From positions 17,737,084 through 17,801,083 of the forward strand of contig CM044964.1 in assembly GCA_024516035.1 (NCBI GenBank): a stretch of 64,000 nt of DNA, in the 5' to 3' direction. This DNA comes from Bactericera cockerelli. Lineage: Eukaryota; Arthropoda; Insecta; Hemiptera; Triozidae. The translations under genes were made by a program, and so were the position numbers. The number at the start of each line of letters is the position of its first letter. The stretch's first letter is position 1. Positions 26,101 through 38,100 of this stretch are shown here, one piece after another. Below the pieces are notes generated by a model. That model was given only the letters and a program-made list of their open reading frames with translations. It made no database searches and was not told where the DNA came from.

Positions 26101-29100
26101 AATTGTCTGATCGACCTCAGTAGCTTGATCAGTAAGGCGGTGGACTTGCAATCTGGAGGTTGGTGGTTCAAGTGCCGGTTTCAGCGTGGATTTAGTAAAG
26201 CGAGTTTGAGTAGTTGTGACAGAACGAAAGGTAACAACAGAAATATGATATTTTTTCCTCCTCAGATTAGGGTAAAAAGATTAAATGAACAAACCCAGTG
26301 GTTATGGGTACAAAAATATTTTCAAAAATATTGATCTCGGCCAATAATCAAATCAAAGACCCTGAGGTTCAGTGACAGGACCGCCAGACTTTTAACTAAA
26401 CAGACGGACGGATTTTCATTCAGTTGCCACCAGCGATATTTTCAAGGAAAAAGACACGACCCATGTACCTAGTTAGAGTATTATGGCATTATAGCCCTCT
26501 TTTTATGCCCATTTTTTGAAGAATTTGCCTTGCTAATGCTCGTTGTTGTTCAACTAATTCTCGTTATTGATCAACCTCAGTTGTTGTTCAATTAATACTC
26601 GTTATTGTTCAACCTCAGTTGTTCAACTAATTCTCGTTGTTTTGTTCAACCTCAGTTCTTGTTCAACTAATTCTCGTTATTGTTCAACCTCAGTTGTTGT
26701 TCTACTAATTCTCGTTATTGTTCAACCTCAGTTGTTCAACTAATTCTCGTTGTTGTTCAACCTCAGTTCTTGTTCAACTAATTCTCGTTCAACCTCAGTT
26801 CATCCGCAATAGAAAAGAGATTATCTTTTTTGATGACTTGAACCCTAATATTCTTGGATGTCAGTCTTAAGTCTGGTGAGAAAGCTCGACAATGACACCC
26901 TGTATATACATAAGAGTACCCGAGCAGAGAACAGCATCAGGTCCACAAATCATATCCGAGTTGGCTATTTTTACATCTCGACATTTTGTTACCTATCACT
27001 ACATAAATCTAATGAGTCCCTACATATAAATTTCAGCTCCCTCAGACAATGACACCCTGTATATACAGAAGAGTACCCGAGCACAGAACAGCATCAGGTC
27101 CACAAATCATATCCGAGTTGGCTATTTTTACATCTCGACATTTTGTTACCTATCACTACATAAATCTAGTGAGTCCCTACATATAAATTTCAGCTCCCTC
27201 AGACAATGACACCCTGTATATAGTGTATACAGGGTGATTCAGAAAAGTACCGTCAAACGTTAACCACATATTCTATGGGCTAGTTAAGGAGGGGTCAACT
27301 CTATAAAAGAAAGTGCGCAAATGCCTCCTAACGGAGGTACACGCCCCTTAAGGTGTTTTTAAACAATCGAAATTTTCATTTTACGGCTTACCTATTTGGG
27401 ATATCGCAATGTGGTAAAAAAATCACTCTCAATACTAGATAGCACCTTTCTTTTGGCACAAAATTTAACACCATTCCAATGTCAAGGGCGGTCTCAGGAG
27501 GGTCAGATGGTAGAAAAAAGGTTCTAACTTTTTAGTCGTTGCTTGTAATTGAATTTGGTTTTCACCCTATTAAAACGTCTGTCATTGTCTACAAAAATGT
27601 TCTGAATAATTTTTTTCTCAAACCAACACAAACTCTTGAAAATTGAAATTGAAGATTTTAAAACCGCATTAAGTTTTGAAACCTATGCAACTAGCATACA
27701 ATTTTAGAACAAGAATTTTCAGCCAATTCATTATTTAGCAAAGTTATACACCTGGAATATTTGAACGTGTTCGTCAATCTTTTCGAAGGCGTATGGAGGT
27801 CTGCATTGAAGCCAGAGGAGCCCATGTGGAACATTTGCTGTAAATCTTATTTCGGCTTAAGCCCCTCAATTTCGATTTTCAAGCGTTTGTGTTGGTTTGA
27901 GGAAAAAATTATTCAGAACATTTTTGTAGACAATGACAGACGTTTTAATAGGGTGAAAACCAAATTCAATTACAAGCAACGACTAAAAAGTTAGAACCTT
28001 TTTTCTACCATCTGACCCTCCTGAGACCGCCCCTGACATTGGAATGGTGTTAAATTTTGCGCCAAAAGAAAGGTGCTATCTAGTATTGAGAGTGATTTTT
28101 TTACCACATTGCGATATCCCAAATAGGTAAGTCGTAAAATGAAAATTTCGATTGTTTAAAAACACCTTAAGGGGCGTGTACCTCCGTTAGGAGGCATTTG
28201 CGCACTTTCTTTTATAGAGTTGACCCCTCCTTAACTAGCCCATAGAATATGTGGTTAACGTTTGACGGTACTTTTCTGAATCACCCTGTATACAGAAGAG
28301 TACCCGAGCACAGAACAGCATCAGGTCCACAAATCATATCCGAGTTGGCTATTTTTACATCTCGACATTTTGTTACCTATCACTACATAAATCTAGTGAG
28401 TCCCTACATATAAATTTCAGCTCCCTCAGACAATGACACCCTGTATATACAGAAGAGTACCCGAGCACAGAACAGCATCAGGTCCACAAATCATATCCGA
28501 GTTGGCTATTTTTACATCTCGACATTCTTGGCAAGCGTCGCGCGAGAGTGAAAGAAATATTTGAAGGAATTAGGTCGAGTAATCGTTTCTCTTGGATTTG
28601 AAAATTTTACCCGTCGGTCATTTAATGCCTCCGACACTAACAATCCCTCTTGATAATAATACTCTTTAGTGGAAGGTAACCACCAGGCGAGGTTAATGCT
28701 CAGAGCATTTTCTACCACCTAAGAAGTTAGCCCTCAGAAGTTAGACTTAGCTTATAGGAGATGTATTGTTTATAATATCATTCTTGTAAAAATAAATAAA
28801 AGTATTCAATTCAATTCAACCCTCAGAGCCTTATTATTATGTGGTCATAAACTCAAAAATTAATGAGGAAAAATACATGCACTGAGTGGGATTCGAACCA
28901 ACGGATCCCTACGCTACTTGGATTACCAAACTAGCGCGTTAACTACTCGACTACCAGTACCTTTTGATATATAAGGTCATAGTTAAAACCTGATTGTGTC
29001 GTGATATGATCATGCAGTTCAAAGCGATGCTAAGCCAAAAAAAAACCTTTTTATTCAAGGAATTGTTTTTATGTACTTACCACAAATATATTATTAAATA

Positions 29101-32100
29101 GAACTCTACTATGCCCTCATGATGAGTAGATACTAAACTTCTGTTCTCTAAGCTCTGTCTTTGGGACTCGAACCCACAACCTGCAGGGTACAAGCTACTG
29201 AGGTCCGGTGTCCAAAACTAATGAATAGCAGAAATAATAACCAATTCTAATTATTCGCAAATTTGGTACTATTTCTTGGTCCCAATCAACTCCCCGGTAG
29301 ATCGCTATCGCTTAGACCGGAGAAAAGGTGAGCGCATTTCACGCGCATTTTTAATTGCTGATTGGTCTGAAATGAAAGTTCAAAATATTTGCCTCAAAGA
29401 ATGATAGATGACCCAACTCTCTCTATGAGCCTTCTGGTTTTATACCTGTGTAATCAAAATACATACATATCTTTATTTATAATGAAGCTTAGAATAATTA
29501 TCTACATCAATTATAATAATGAACTTGAATGCTTCTTTATATCTAATAAAATTTATTATATGTATATTTAATTTATGTATTTAATACATAAATCATATGT
29601 ATAATCTATAACTACCTATAAGTAAGTAAGTACACTAAGTAAAGGTACAGATAATAAAATACATAGGTGTTTATTGTTTCTTATAAAACTCATGCATAAA
29701 TATTATAGCTTTGAGGAGTGAAGATATTATTAATTAAAATCCTTCTTTGATTTATGTTTATATCATGTTGATAAGGTTATGAATATTTAACATGATGAAA
29801 ATAAGTAAGTTTATATGTATCTACAAATGTACATTTATATTAAGGGCATGAAATGTGTATAGTAAATTTTTAAATGTAAGTAAATGCGTTTCCTACCAAA
29901 GAAACAACAATGGTTGTGTGGAAGAGCTCAGGCAATTTGAGGATTCTGCCATTAAAGACTTAAAAAATAAAATAAAATATTGAGGTTTTTTAAGAGATTG
30001 AATCATACATAATGCATTTAAGTCCGTCTGTTGGTTTATCGAACCAAAAAGAAATTCACCAATTTTCTTCTTTCACATTGCTTTTTCCCAAACCTAATTG
30101 CGGTCGGCATTGTTCAACTGGGGTTGGCCTACATGGGTTCGGCATTGTTCACCTCCACCAACCAACTTAATGGTTGAAGTTGGTTGGTTGGTTGTGGCAC
30201 ATTTTCTTAGATGACCTTTCCTAACGAATCGTTGAGATTCGATTTGATTTAAAGTTCTGAATAGAACGGGGGTTTTACCCGCCATTCGCTGGGAATCGTA
30301 CCAGCTACTCACATTAACCTCACCCAGCCTGGGTAGGACTGGAAATGTCAGCCTCTCATGTTCCGAGGGATCAATTCACCAATCAATTATTTCCTGTCTC
30401 GGTATATAGCTCAGTGGTAAAGGCGATACTCTGTGAATCCAAAGATTCCAGAGTTCGTGGGTTCGAAACCTAGCCGGGACATGACAAGTTATTCTCCCAT
30501 TGGGGATTTCACATAAAAATATGTCTTGGGCTCACTACTGGAATAACTTGCTGGGACTTTAATAGTCCTGATTGGGCAGTATAAACAGGCGATATTATTA
30601 TTTTCACATTAAAAATGTTTAAAAAATTATTGCGTCGAATTGGATAAAATCACCCCGTACCTACTTAGTAACTCTTACTCCAAGCCTACCTTGCAAGGCC
30701 GAGGGGGCAATGAAGATGACCAGTTCAAGACATCCTGGTCAATAATTCAGAGCACAGGTACATACATTTATCTGGCGGGCAAAACGGCATCGGAGAAAGT
30801 TCAATTCGAATGGAGATGCTAGTAAAAAGTTATGTATGGACACTAGAAGATGTAGAACTATTCAACTATAGCGTACAGAACAGCTTCAAGCATCTCTTTG
30901 GTCATGGGAGGAATTGAAAAGGTTTGCTATAAAATATAAAGCTCGCTAGAAGGAAGAACATTATTTCATTTAGTATTTAGATCGAGAGATTCAGTAAAAA
31001 GATCGCGTAAGACTTTTTGGAAACCTCTTTTTCTTGTTAGAGGAAATGCTAAAACTACCAAAAATTGTATTTTGGAAAGTTCTCTAATGAAAAAAGTATT
31101 TATTTTTCTTATTGAAAAAAAAAGATTAAATACAAATTTACATTATTTATGAGATAAAATTATTAAAAAAATATTTACATACATCCTACATAAAAACTTT
31201 CTACAATTTTCAGTTCATTCAATTGTATTCTTGTAACTACTATTATAGTAGACATTTCAGAGAAATTGATCTTCAAATCTACATAGAGCGAAGGACCGTA
31301 GGTCTTTGGTGTCAGTATTACAATCCAGATGGCACCAAATATGGAGCCAAGTTATTAATATTTGGTGTACGGTGGCATGTCCCGCCGCAACCCACACATG
31401 AACAAATTTGGCTCAACTTTCTTTCGAGTGTCATGATTTTTGACGAAATAGATACTCATAATGGGTGGCTGAGCAGAAGATGTCAGAATCCTTCCGACAT
31501 TTATTTGAGTCACTATTTTATAAATAACTAGCCGTTTGCCCGTGCTTTGCAAAGGGACTAAATTTCAAATTTACTAAGGCATGGCCGTACTGCTGGACAG
31601 CAATGCCTTTTTGAACTTTTTATAATTTTTCTGGACAAAGCAATAAGGTTTTGGGGGGGTCAATTCTGAGACATTTTTCGCTATCTCTTACCGTTTTGGC
31701 TAAACAACTCCGGACAAACAAACATAGGTAGGTAGGTAGGGTCGAAGACCACTAAAAGAGGCTAAAAAAAAAAAAAAAAAAAAAATATATTATTTTAGTT
31801 TCTTAAATAAAGTTCTTGTTTGTATTATGTTCGAGTAGCCATGTCAGGCACTCAAAACGGGGGAGGAGAAAATCTCAACCCCCCTGGAGATAAAAATGTA
31901 AATAGTGATGTAACTATGATAGATCAAGATTCTAACTCTGGTACGGGTCAGGGGGGTGATCAACACCCCGAGCCTTCCTCGAAGAGTACCGAGAGTGCTG
32001 TAGTCACGGGGAGTGTCGCCTCTGCAGGCTTATTATATGATTTTCCTTCTAATGTTTTCAGTGACAGCGAGGGTGAATATCAGGCGAATACATATTATGC

Positions 32101-35100
32101 TAAGGGAGGGGAAAATCCCAGGAAGCGCAAGCGTGACATAGATGGTTCTCCGGAAATAGAGGTGATTGAGGGAAACAAGGATATACTAAATATGGTGGTC
32201 AATGTTAGAAACGCAATTTTGGCCCTATCTAAAACAGCTGCTCAGGAAAGAAATACAAAAAAAGTTATAAAAGAACGGATCATACTGCTTCAAGAATTGA
32301 ACAAAAATTCCCTAGAAAAAGTATGTCGATACTTAGGTTTGGTAGGTAAAGCTAGTAAAAAGCTTGAATTCGAAGACGAAAAAGGGAAAAAACCAATAGA
32401 GAAAAAAGTTTTGATTTGTAGCAGGTGTAATGTAGAGATGGACAGACAGGAAGAAGAAATAAAGGAAGTAAAAGCGGAGCTCCAGTTAGCGAGTGAGATG
32501 GAACAGGGCAAGTATAGTGAGTTTATTAAGAAGAAATGGAATGAAAAAGTGTTTGAGAAAACTACTGTAGTACAGGGAAATCCATTGACAACGAAGGAAG
32601 GAGATATTATTCTCTTCTGCAAGGATAGAAAAGAGGAATCCGCCTTATTAAACCTAGCTAGGACCCGCTACCCAGAGATAGAAGATATCTTAGAAGGCGG
32701 GGATGAGGGAGAAGACCAAATCCAATATATTGAGAGCGTGGTGACTAGTAAGAGAGGCGTTAGAAAGAGAAGAGTACACGTGGGGGAGATAGGAGAAGTG
32801 TGGGATCTGAGAGAGATGCTAAACAACTTTAAAAAAGAAAAATTGAGCAAAGAATGCAAAAATATGGTAGTTGCTGTGAGTAATAAGGAGTGCAGAGATA
32901 TTGTGAGAAAAAATATTGAAGTAATATTTAAAGAAGATCATCTTTCAATAGAACTGTTTACGCCGGAAGAAAAAGATAAAAAAAGAGTACGGGACTTTTC
33001 GACAGACAGGAGGGAGCGCACCACAGAAGCAGTAGTTATTAAGACTAATATAAGTACTTACGCGGAAACCTTGCGGAATATCCGAGCTGTAGTAGACCCG
33101 GCAGAGATAGGAGTCGATATCAAGGCAGTTAAAAAAACCAAGGATAATAACATAGTGGTAGTTACCAACAGCGGTAAAGCCGAAGCTCTGCATAGGGAAA
33201 TAGCGGCAAAAATCACAGGGGTTGAAACTCACGTGACCGGAAACAATAAGACTCTTCTTATTTTTGACGTGGATGCAACAATTAGGGGAAGTGAGGTCGA
33301 GGAGATTATCAAGAGGGAAACTCGCGAGGACGGGACACAAGTAAGGTTCATAAGAACTACTCAGTCCGGCTCACAGGTAGCCACCGTGGTGATGCCCGCG
33401 CGGGCGGCGGACGCTCTACTAGCCAAGGGGGAGATTAAGATAGGATGGACAAGGTGCAGGGTAAAAATTAAAATTGATATTGTGCGGTGTTATAACTGCT
33501 TAGGAGTGGGACATCACTCGGACATTTGTCCAGAGCCAAGGCGAGAGAAACGGTGCCTTAAGTGCGCGCAAGAGGGTCACATGAGCAGAAACTGTGAAAA
33601 CGTGAGCTATTGTACTTCGTGTGAGAGGAGTGGGCACCATACTGAGTCCACAGCATGTCCGGTTATTAGGAAACTTGTGCAGAACTCCCAGCAGGAGTTT
33701 ACGGCAGGGAGAACGGACAAGGGAATGTTAGATACAGGTAATAGCGAAAACATAGCGGAAGAGAGAGAAAAGGAAAAGGAAGAGGAAAAAAATGGAAATA
33801 GAGGAGGAAAAGGGAGCGGATCAGACTAAAACCTAATGATCAATATTTTACAATGTAACTTGAATAGGTCACCAGCGGCCCATGACCTTTTGGAGAAAAC
33901 GGTAATGGATAGGGCAGTCAGTATAGTTTTGCTAAGTGAACCAAATAAAAAGTGTGTTGATAGTAATGAGTGGTTTAGGGACAAGGCGAGTGACACAGCG
34001 ATTAAGGTAACAAGTGGAAAGTTAAGCGTAAGAGAAAGTGGAAATGGAAAGGGGTTCACATGGGTTCTTGTTAACAATGATATTTTAATTTTTAGCGTAT
34101 ATATCTCGCCTAATGTACCACTTCTATCATTTCTGGATTTTTTAGAAGGTCTAAAAAATGAAGTCTGTCGGCTAAGTCACAGACAGGTAGTGATAGGGGG
34201 CGATGTCAATGCCAAGTCCTATGCTTGGAACTCGGCAGTAGAGGATGATAGAGGCGCTGTGATGTCTGAGTGGGTAGTGGAAATGGGAATGGAGGTAGTG
34301 AACGTCGGGAATACTCCCACTTTTGTCCGAGGAAGAAGTAAGTCCATCTTAGATGTTACAATCTGTTCTAGAGGGATGATGAGAAAAGTTAAAAATTGGA
34401 GAGTAAGTGATGATGAAAATTTAAGTGACCACCAATATATTTTTTATGAGATAGGGAACATAGATGAACAGGTGAATAATAATATAAGAGAGAAAGAGGA
34501 AAAGGCGAAGTGGAAATTTGAAGAGAGTAAAAAAGAGAGATTTCAAGAATTAATAAGAATGAAAATTAATGACTCAATAGATGATGCTGAGTTCTGTATT
34601 TTAAAACTGCAGGAATCATGCCAGGAAATTTTTCAGAGAGGGAAAGGGAAAGGAAAAGGTAAGAAAAGAATATATTGGTGGAACGAAAAAATAGCTGAGA
34701 AAAGGAAGGTATGTCACGTGCAAAAGAGAAAAATGGTAAGAGCAAACAAAAGGAGAGATTTAAGTGAGAGAGAAAAAAAAGAGGTGAGAGATTTGTATTT
34801 TAAATGTAAAAATGAGCTTAGGCAAGAGATAAACTATTCTAAACATTGTAAGTGGATGGAGCTTTGTAGTGATTTAAATAGAGATGTGTGGGGAAAAGCG
34901 TATAAGTTAGTGTGTAAGAAGTTTAAATTGTTCCCTACAATTCAATTAAAGAGTGAAGAGAAAATGAAAATAGCTATAGAATTGTTCCCACAAGATGATA
35001 GGTTAATATGGGAGAGAGTAGAGGTAAAAGAGAGTGATATTCCTTTGTTTACTTTAGAAGAGGCGGGAGAAGCTTTTCTGGGATTAAAAAATAAAAAAGC

Positions 35101-38100
35101 ACCCGGACCAGACGGGTTAAGCTCTGAAGTAATAAAAACATTTTTTGAGACAATTCCAGAAGCATGTTTAAATGTATGTAATAAGTTACTAGTTCAAGGA
35201 ATATTTCCAAAGTGTTGGAAAACTGCGCAGTTAGTGTTAATTGAGAAAGGGAAAAAGGAAACAGGTGAAATGGCATATCGTCCTATCTGTCTTCTAGATG
35301 TGTTTGGAAAGACAATGGAATCACTTCTGAAAATGAGATTAACTGAGGAAATAAAAAAGAGTGGAGATTTGTCTGACAATCAATTTGGATTCAGAGCAGG
35401 ACGGTCTACCATAGACGCCATGAGTAAAGTGTTGAGTATAGGAGAGGAAGCAAAGAGGAAGAGTGAGTTATGTGCGATAGTGATGGTTGATATTCGTAAT
35501 GCCTTTAATTGTGTCCCCTGGGGTGGTATATTGGAGGAAATAAAGAAGAGAAGAGTGCCAGGATATATTGTGAACATGTTGTGCAGTTATTTTGAGAGTA
35601 GAGAGTTGAAAATTGAGGAAGGTAGAGCGATTGAGTTGTCCTGCGGCGTACCCCAAGGATCAGTCTTGGGGGGTTTACTGTGGAATGTCTATTATGACCC
35701 GCTGCTAAATCTTGAGATACCGTCCAACTCCAAACTTGTAGCCTACGCGGATGATGTGGTTGTAGTCACGAGAGGTAAAACCAGGATTGAGATAGAGAGC
35801 GAGATAAATGAGGTGATGAAGATAATTTGTAAATGGCTAATGGAACATAAACTACAAATAGCTCCACATAAAACAGAAGTTGTACTGCTAGTCGGAAAGA
35901 GAATATGTAGAGAGATCAGTGTGAGAATAGAGAATATAGAAGTGAAGTCGACTAAATCAGCGAGATATCTGGGGGTTTATTTTGAACAGGGACTTAAAAT
36001 GTCAGAGCATGTGAAAAGAGCAGTCGAGAAAGCAGGAAGAACAGCAAACAACTTAGCAAGAATAATGCCCAACATAAATGGGCCAGATAATGATAAAAGA
36101 GAATTGTTAGCGTCGGTTGTTTATAGTGTGTTGTTGTATGGTGCACCAGTATGGGCAGCGGTCACCAGATGGCAAAAGTATGTGACAGAGCTAGAGAAAG
36201 TACAAAGGAAAGTTATGTTGAGACTGTGTAGATCATACAGGACCGCCTCTACTCCTGCGCTTCAAATTATTTCTCGAAGTTTACCAATAGAACTGATGGT
36301 ACAGGAGAGGGCAGAAATGTATGCTATACAGAAAATTAGGGAAGAGAACGAGAGGAGAGAAAAAGAGGAAGAGTTGAGAGAAAAATTGAGAGAAACGTGG
36401 ATGGAAAAGTGGGCGAATGAAGGATCGAGAGGACAGTGGACAAAGAGAATAATAAGGGACGTTAGAGCGTGGATAGAGAGAAAGCATGGGACCGTGACCT
36501 ACCATCTGAGTCAATTCTTGACCGGTCACGGTAATTTTGAATATTATTTAAAGAGAATGAGAAAAGTGCGTACAGAGAAGTGTAGATATTGTGATGTGAA
36601 TAGGGATGACGCTGCCCATACCTTTTTTGTGTGTGAGAGATTTAAGGGACAGAGAGAAGAGTGTTATACAAAGTTAGGGAGAGTGTTAAGTGTAGAGAAT
36701 ATAATAGAGGAAATGTTGATGAGCAAAGAGAATTGGGAGTGTATAGAGAAAATGGTGAGAGAAATCATAGTTATAAAAGAGAGAGATGGGAGGGCCCTAC
36801 AACGGAATCAGTAGAGTCCTACAGCGCCGCACTTGAAGTAATGATATTTTTCGGTCCCAGGTGCGGTTAGCTCTTTGAGAAGGTGGGTTTTTAGTGGGTG
36901 GAAATCCCACACCCCAAGTCAGGATGACCTGGGTGTCTTTAAAAGATTTTTTCCTGCCTTCAACCAAAAAAAAAAAAAAAAAAAAAGGTAGGTAGGTAGT
37001 CCTTTTTTCTGTTTTATATATAGAGATAATTTATTTATTCTACCGGTGCCACTCTGCCGGTGCTGGTGCCGGCATACGGCGGCGGCGGGCGGAGTAGGCC
37101 AAATACAAATTCTCTACTCCACCTAGGTGCATAAGTTTAGTGACATCAGACAGTAGAGAACTTTTAGGTATTTCATCATCGGTTATTCAAATAAGTAGGT
37201 ATTCTTTTAGTCGACTCAAAACAATATAGGTATGCAGGAATTATATTGTTCACCTCGAAAGATCCTTACATTCGCAACCAATAATTTTCAAACACCCTGC
37301 CCGTTAGACAGGCAAAGTAGCTGCACTTTTCAAATACCCTGTCCCGTTAGACAAGCAAAGTAGCTGAACTTTTCAAATACCCTGTCCCGTTAGACAGGCA
37401 AAGTAGCTGAACTTTTCAAACACCCTGTCCCGTTAGACAGACAGGCAAAGTAGCTGAACTTTTCAAATACCCTGCACGCCAATTATTCGTCCTGGAAGAT
37501 GCACGTTCGGTCAATAAAACAGGCGGATGACCATTTCAAACCTATAAAATGTATTAAGTACTGGTACCTCTATATTTAGCAGTACCTATGCAATGTATAC
37601 AATATACATAGTACAATGTATACAATATACATAGTATTAAATGTACCCAGTGGACTTGAAGATTTTACTTTTCCTTCTCGCCGAGGAATCGAAAGTTGTC
37701 TGAGGCGGAGGCAGTTCACTCCGGCCGGTTCTCGAGACATCACTCTCGGCCTTAGCTGAGGATTTCAGAGCCTCTTCCGTCACATGGAGTAAGAACTCGC
37801 TGTGAAGATAGACATTTGAAGTCGTTTTATTAACGAAATACATTGTGGAGAGACAAATCACAATATATCAGGAAAAAAGTTGCTCAAAAGCTTATGAAAC
37901 GTCCGGAAATATGAAAAAAATTGAAATCGGAGCAAAAAATATTTAAAAAAAAAGAACACAATATTTCCGATTTCTAATATTAGAAATTTATCGGAAGTAA
38001 AATCAAGGGTCAAACTCAGGAGATTCTTCTGACCATTGTATACATTAGATGGAACCCGACCCACGGATCCACACAGTACAGCTATAGTTTACAAGTCCAA

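Larger units (their letters stand above)
26888..28527 (+). repeat. Tandem array of a 157-bp unit, split by a foldback transposon
   Basis: Units start GACAATGACACCCTGTATAT at 26888, 27045, 27202 and 28429, and each contains GAGTACCCGAGCA...ATCATATCCGAGTTGGC and CATAAATCTAGTGAGTCCC. The third unit is interrupted by the element at 27230-28288. A single diverged piece of the unit (ACCTATCACTACATAAATCT) occurs at 25603-25660, the likely source. Confidence 0.88.
31741..36986 (+). mobile_element. Full-length R1-clade-like non-LTR retrotransposon
   Basis: About 5.25 kb with a short 5' leader (holding an A-run of about 22), gag-like ORF1, ORF2 with endonuclease and reverse transcriptase, a 3' UTR of about 150 bp and a terminal A-run of 21. 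Both ORFs are open from start to stop, so the copy may be recent or active. There is no RNase H domain. The insertion lies within GGTA repeats, so a target duplication cannot be told apart from the microsatellite. Confidence 0.92.
31528..37027 (+). repeat. Short interspersed repeat with TAGG microsatellite, split by an R1-like LINE
   Basis: The left part is 31528-31740 (ACTAGCCGTTTGCCCGTGCT... to AACATAGGTAGGTAGGTAGG) and the right part 36987-37027 (GGTAGGTAGGTAGTCC...TATATATAGAGA). An uninterrupted copy is at 45766-46019. The LINE at 31741-36986 lies exactly inside the microsatellite. Confidence 0.9.

Noticed and set aside
31223..31531. Open frame of about 100 codons before the LINE
   Set aside because: No domain recognised. 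A segment reading HVPPQPTHEQIWLNFLSS looks protein-like but is too short to support a gene.
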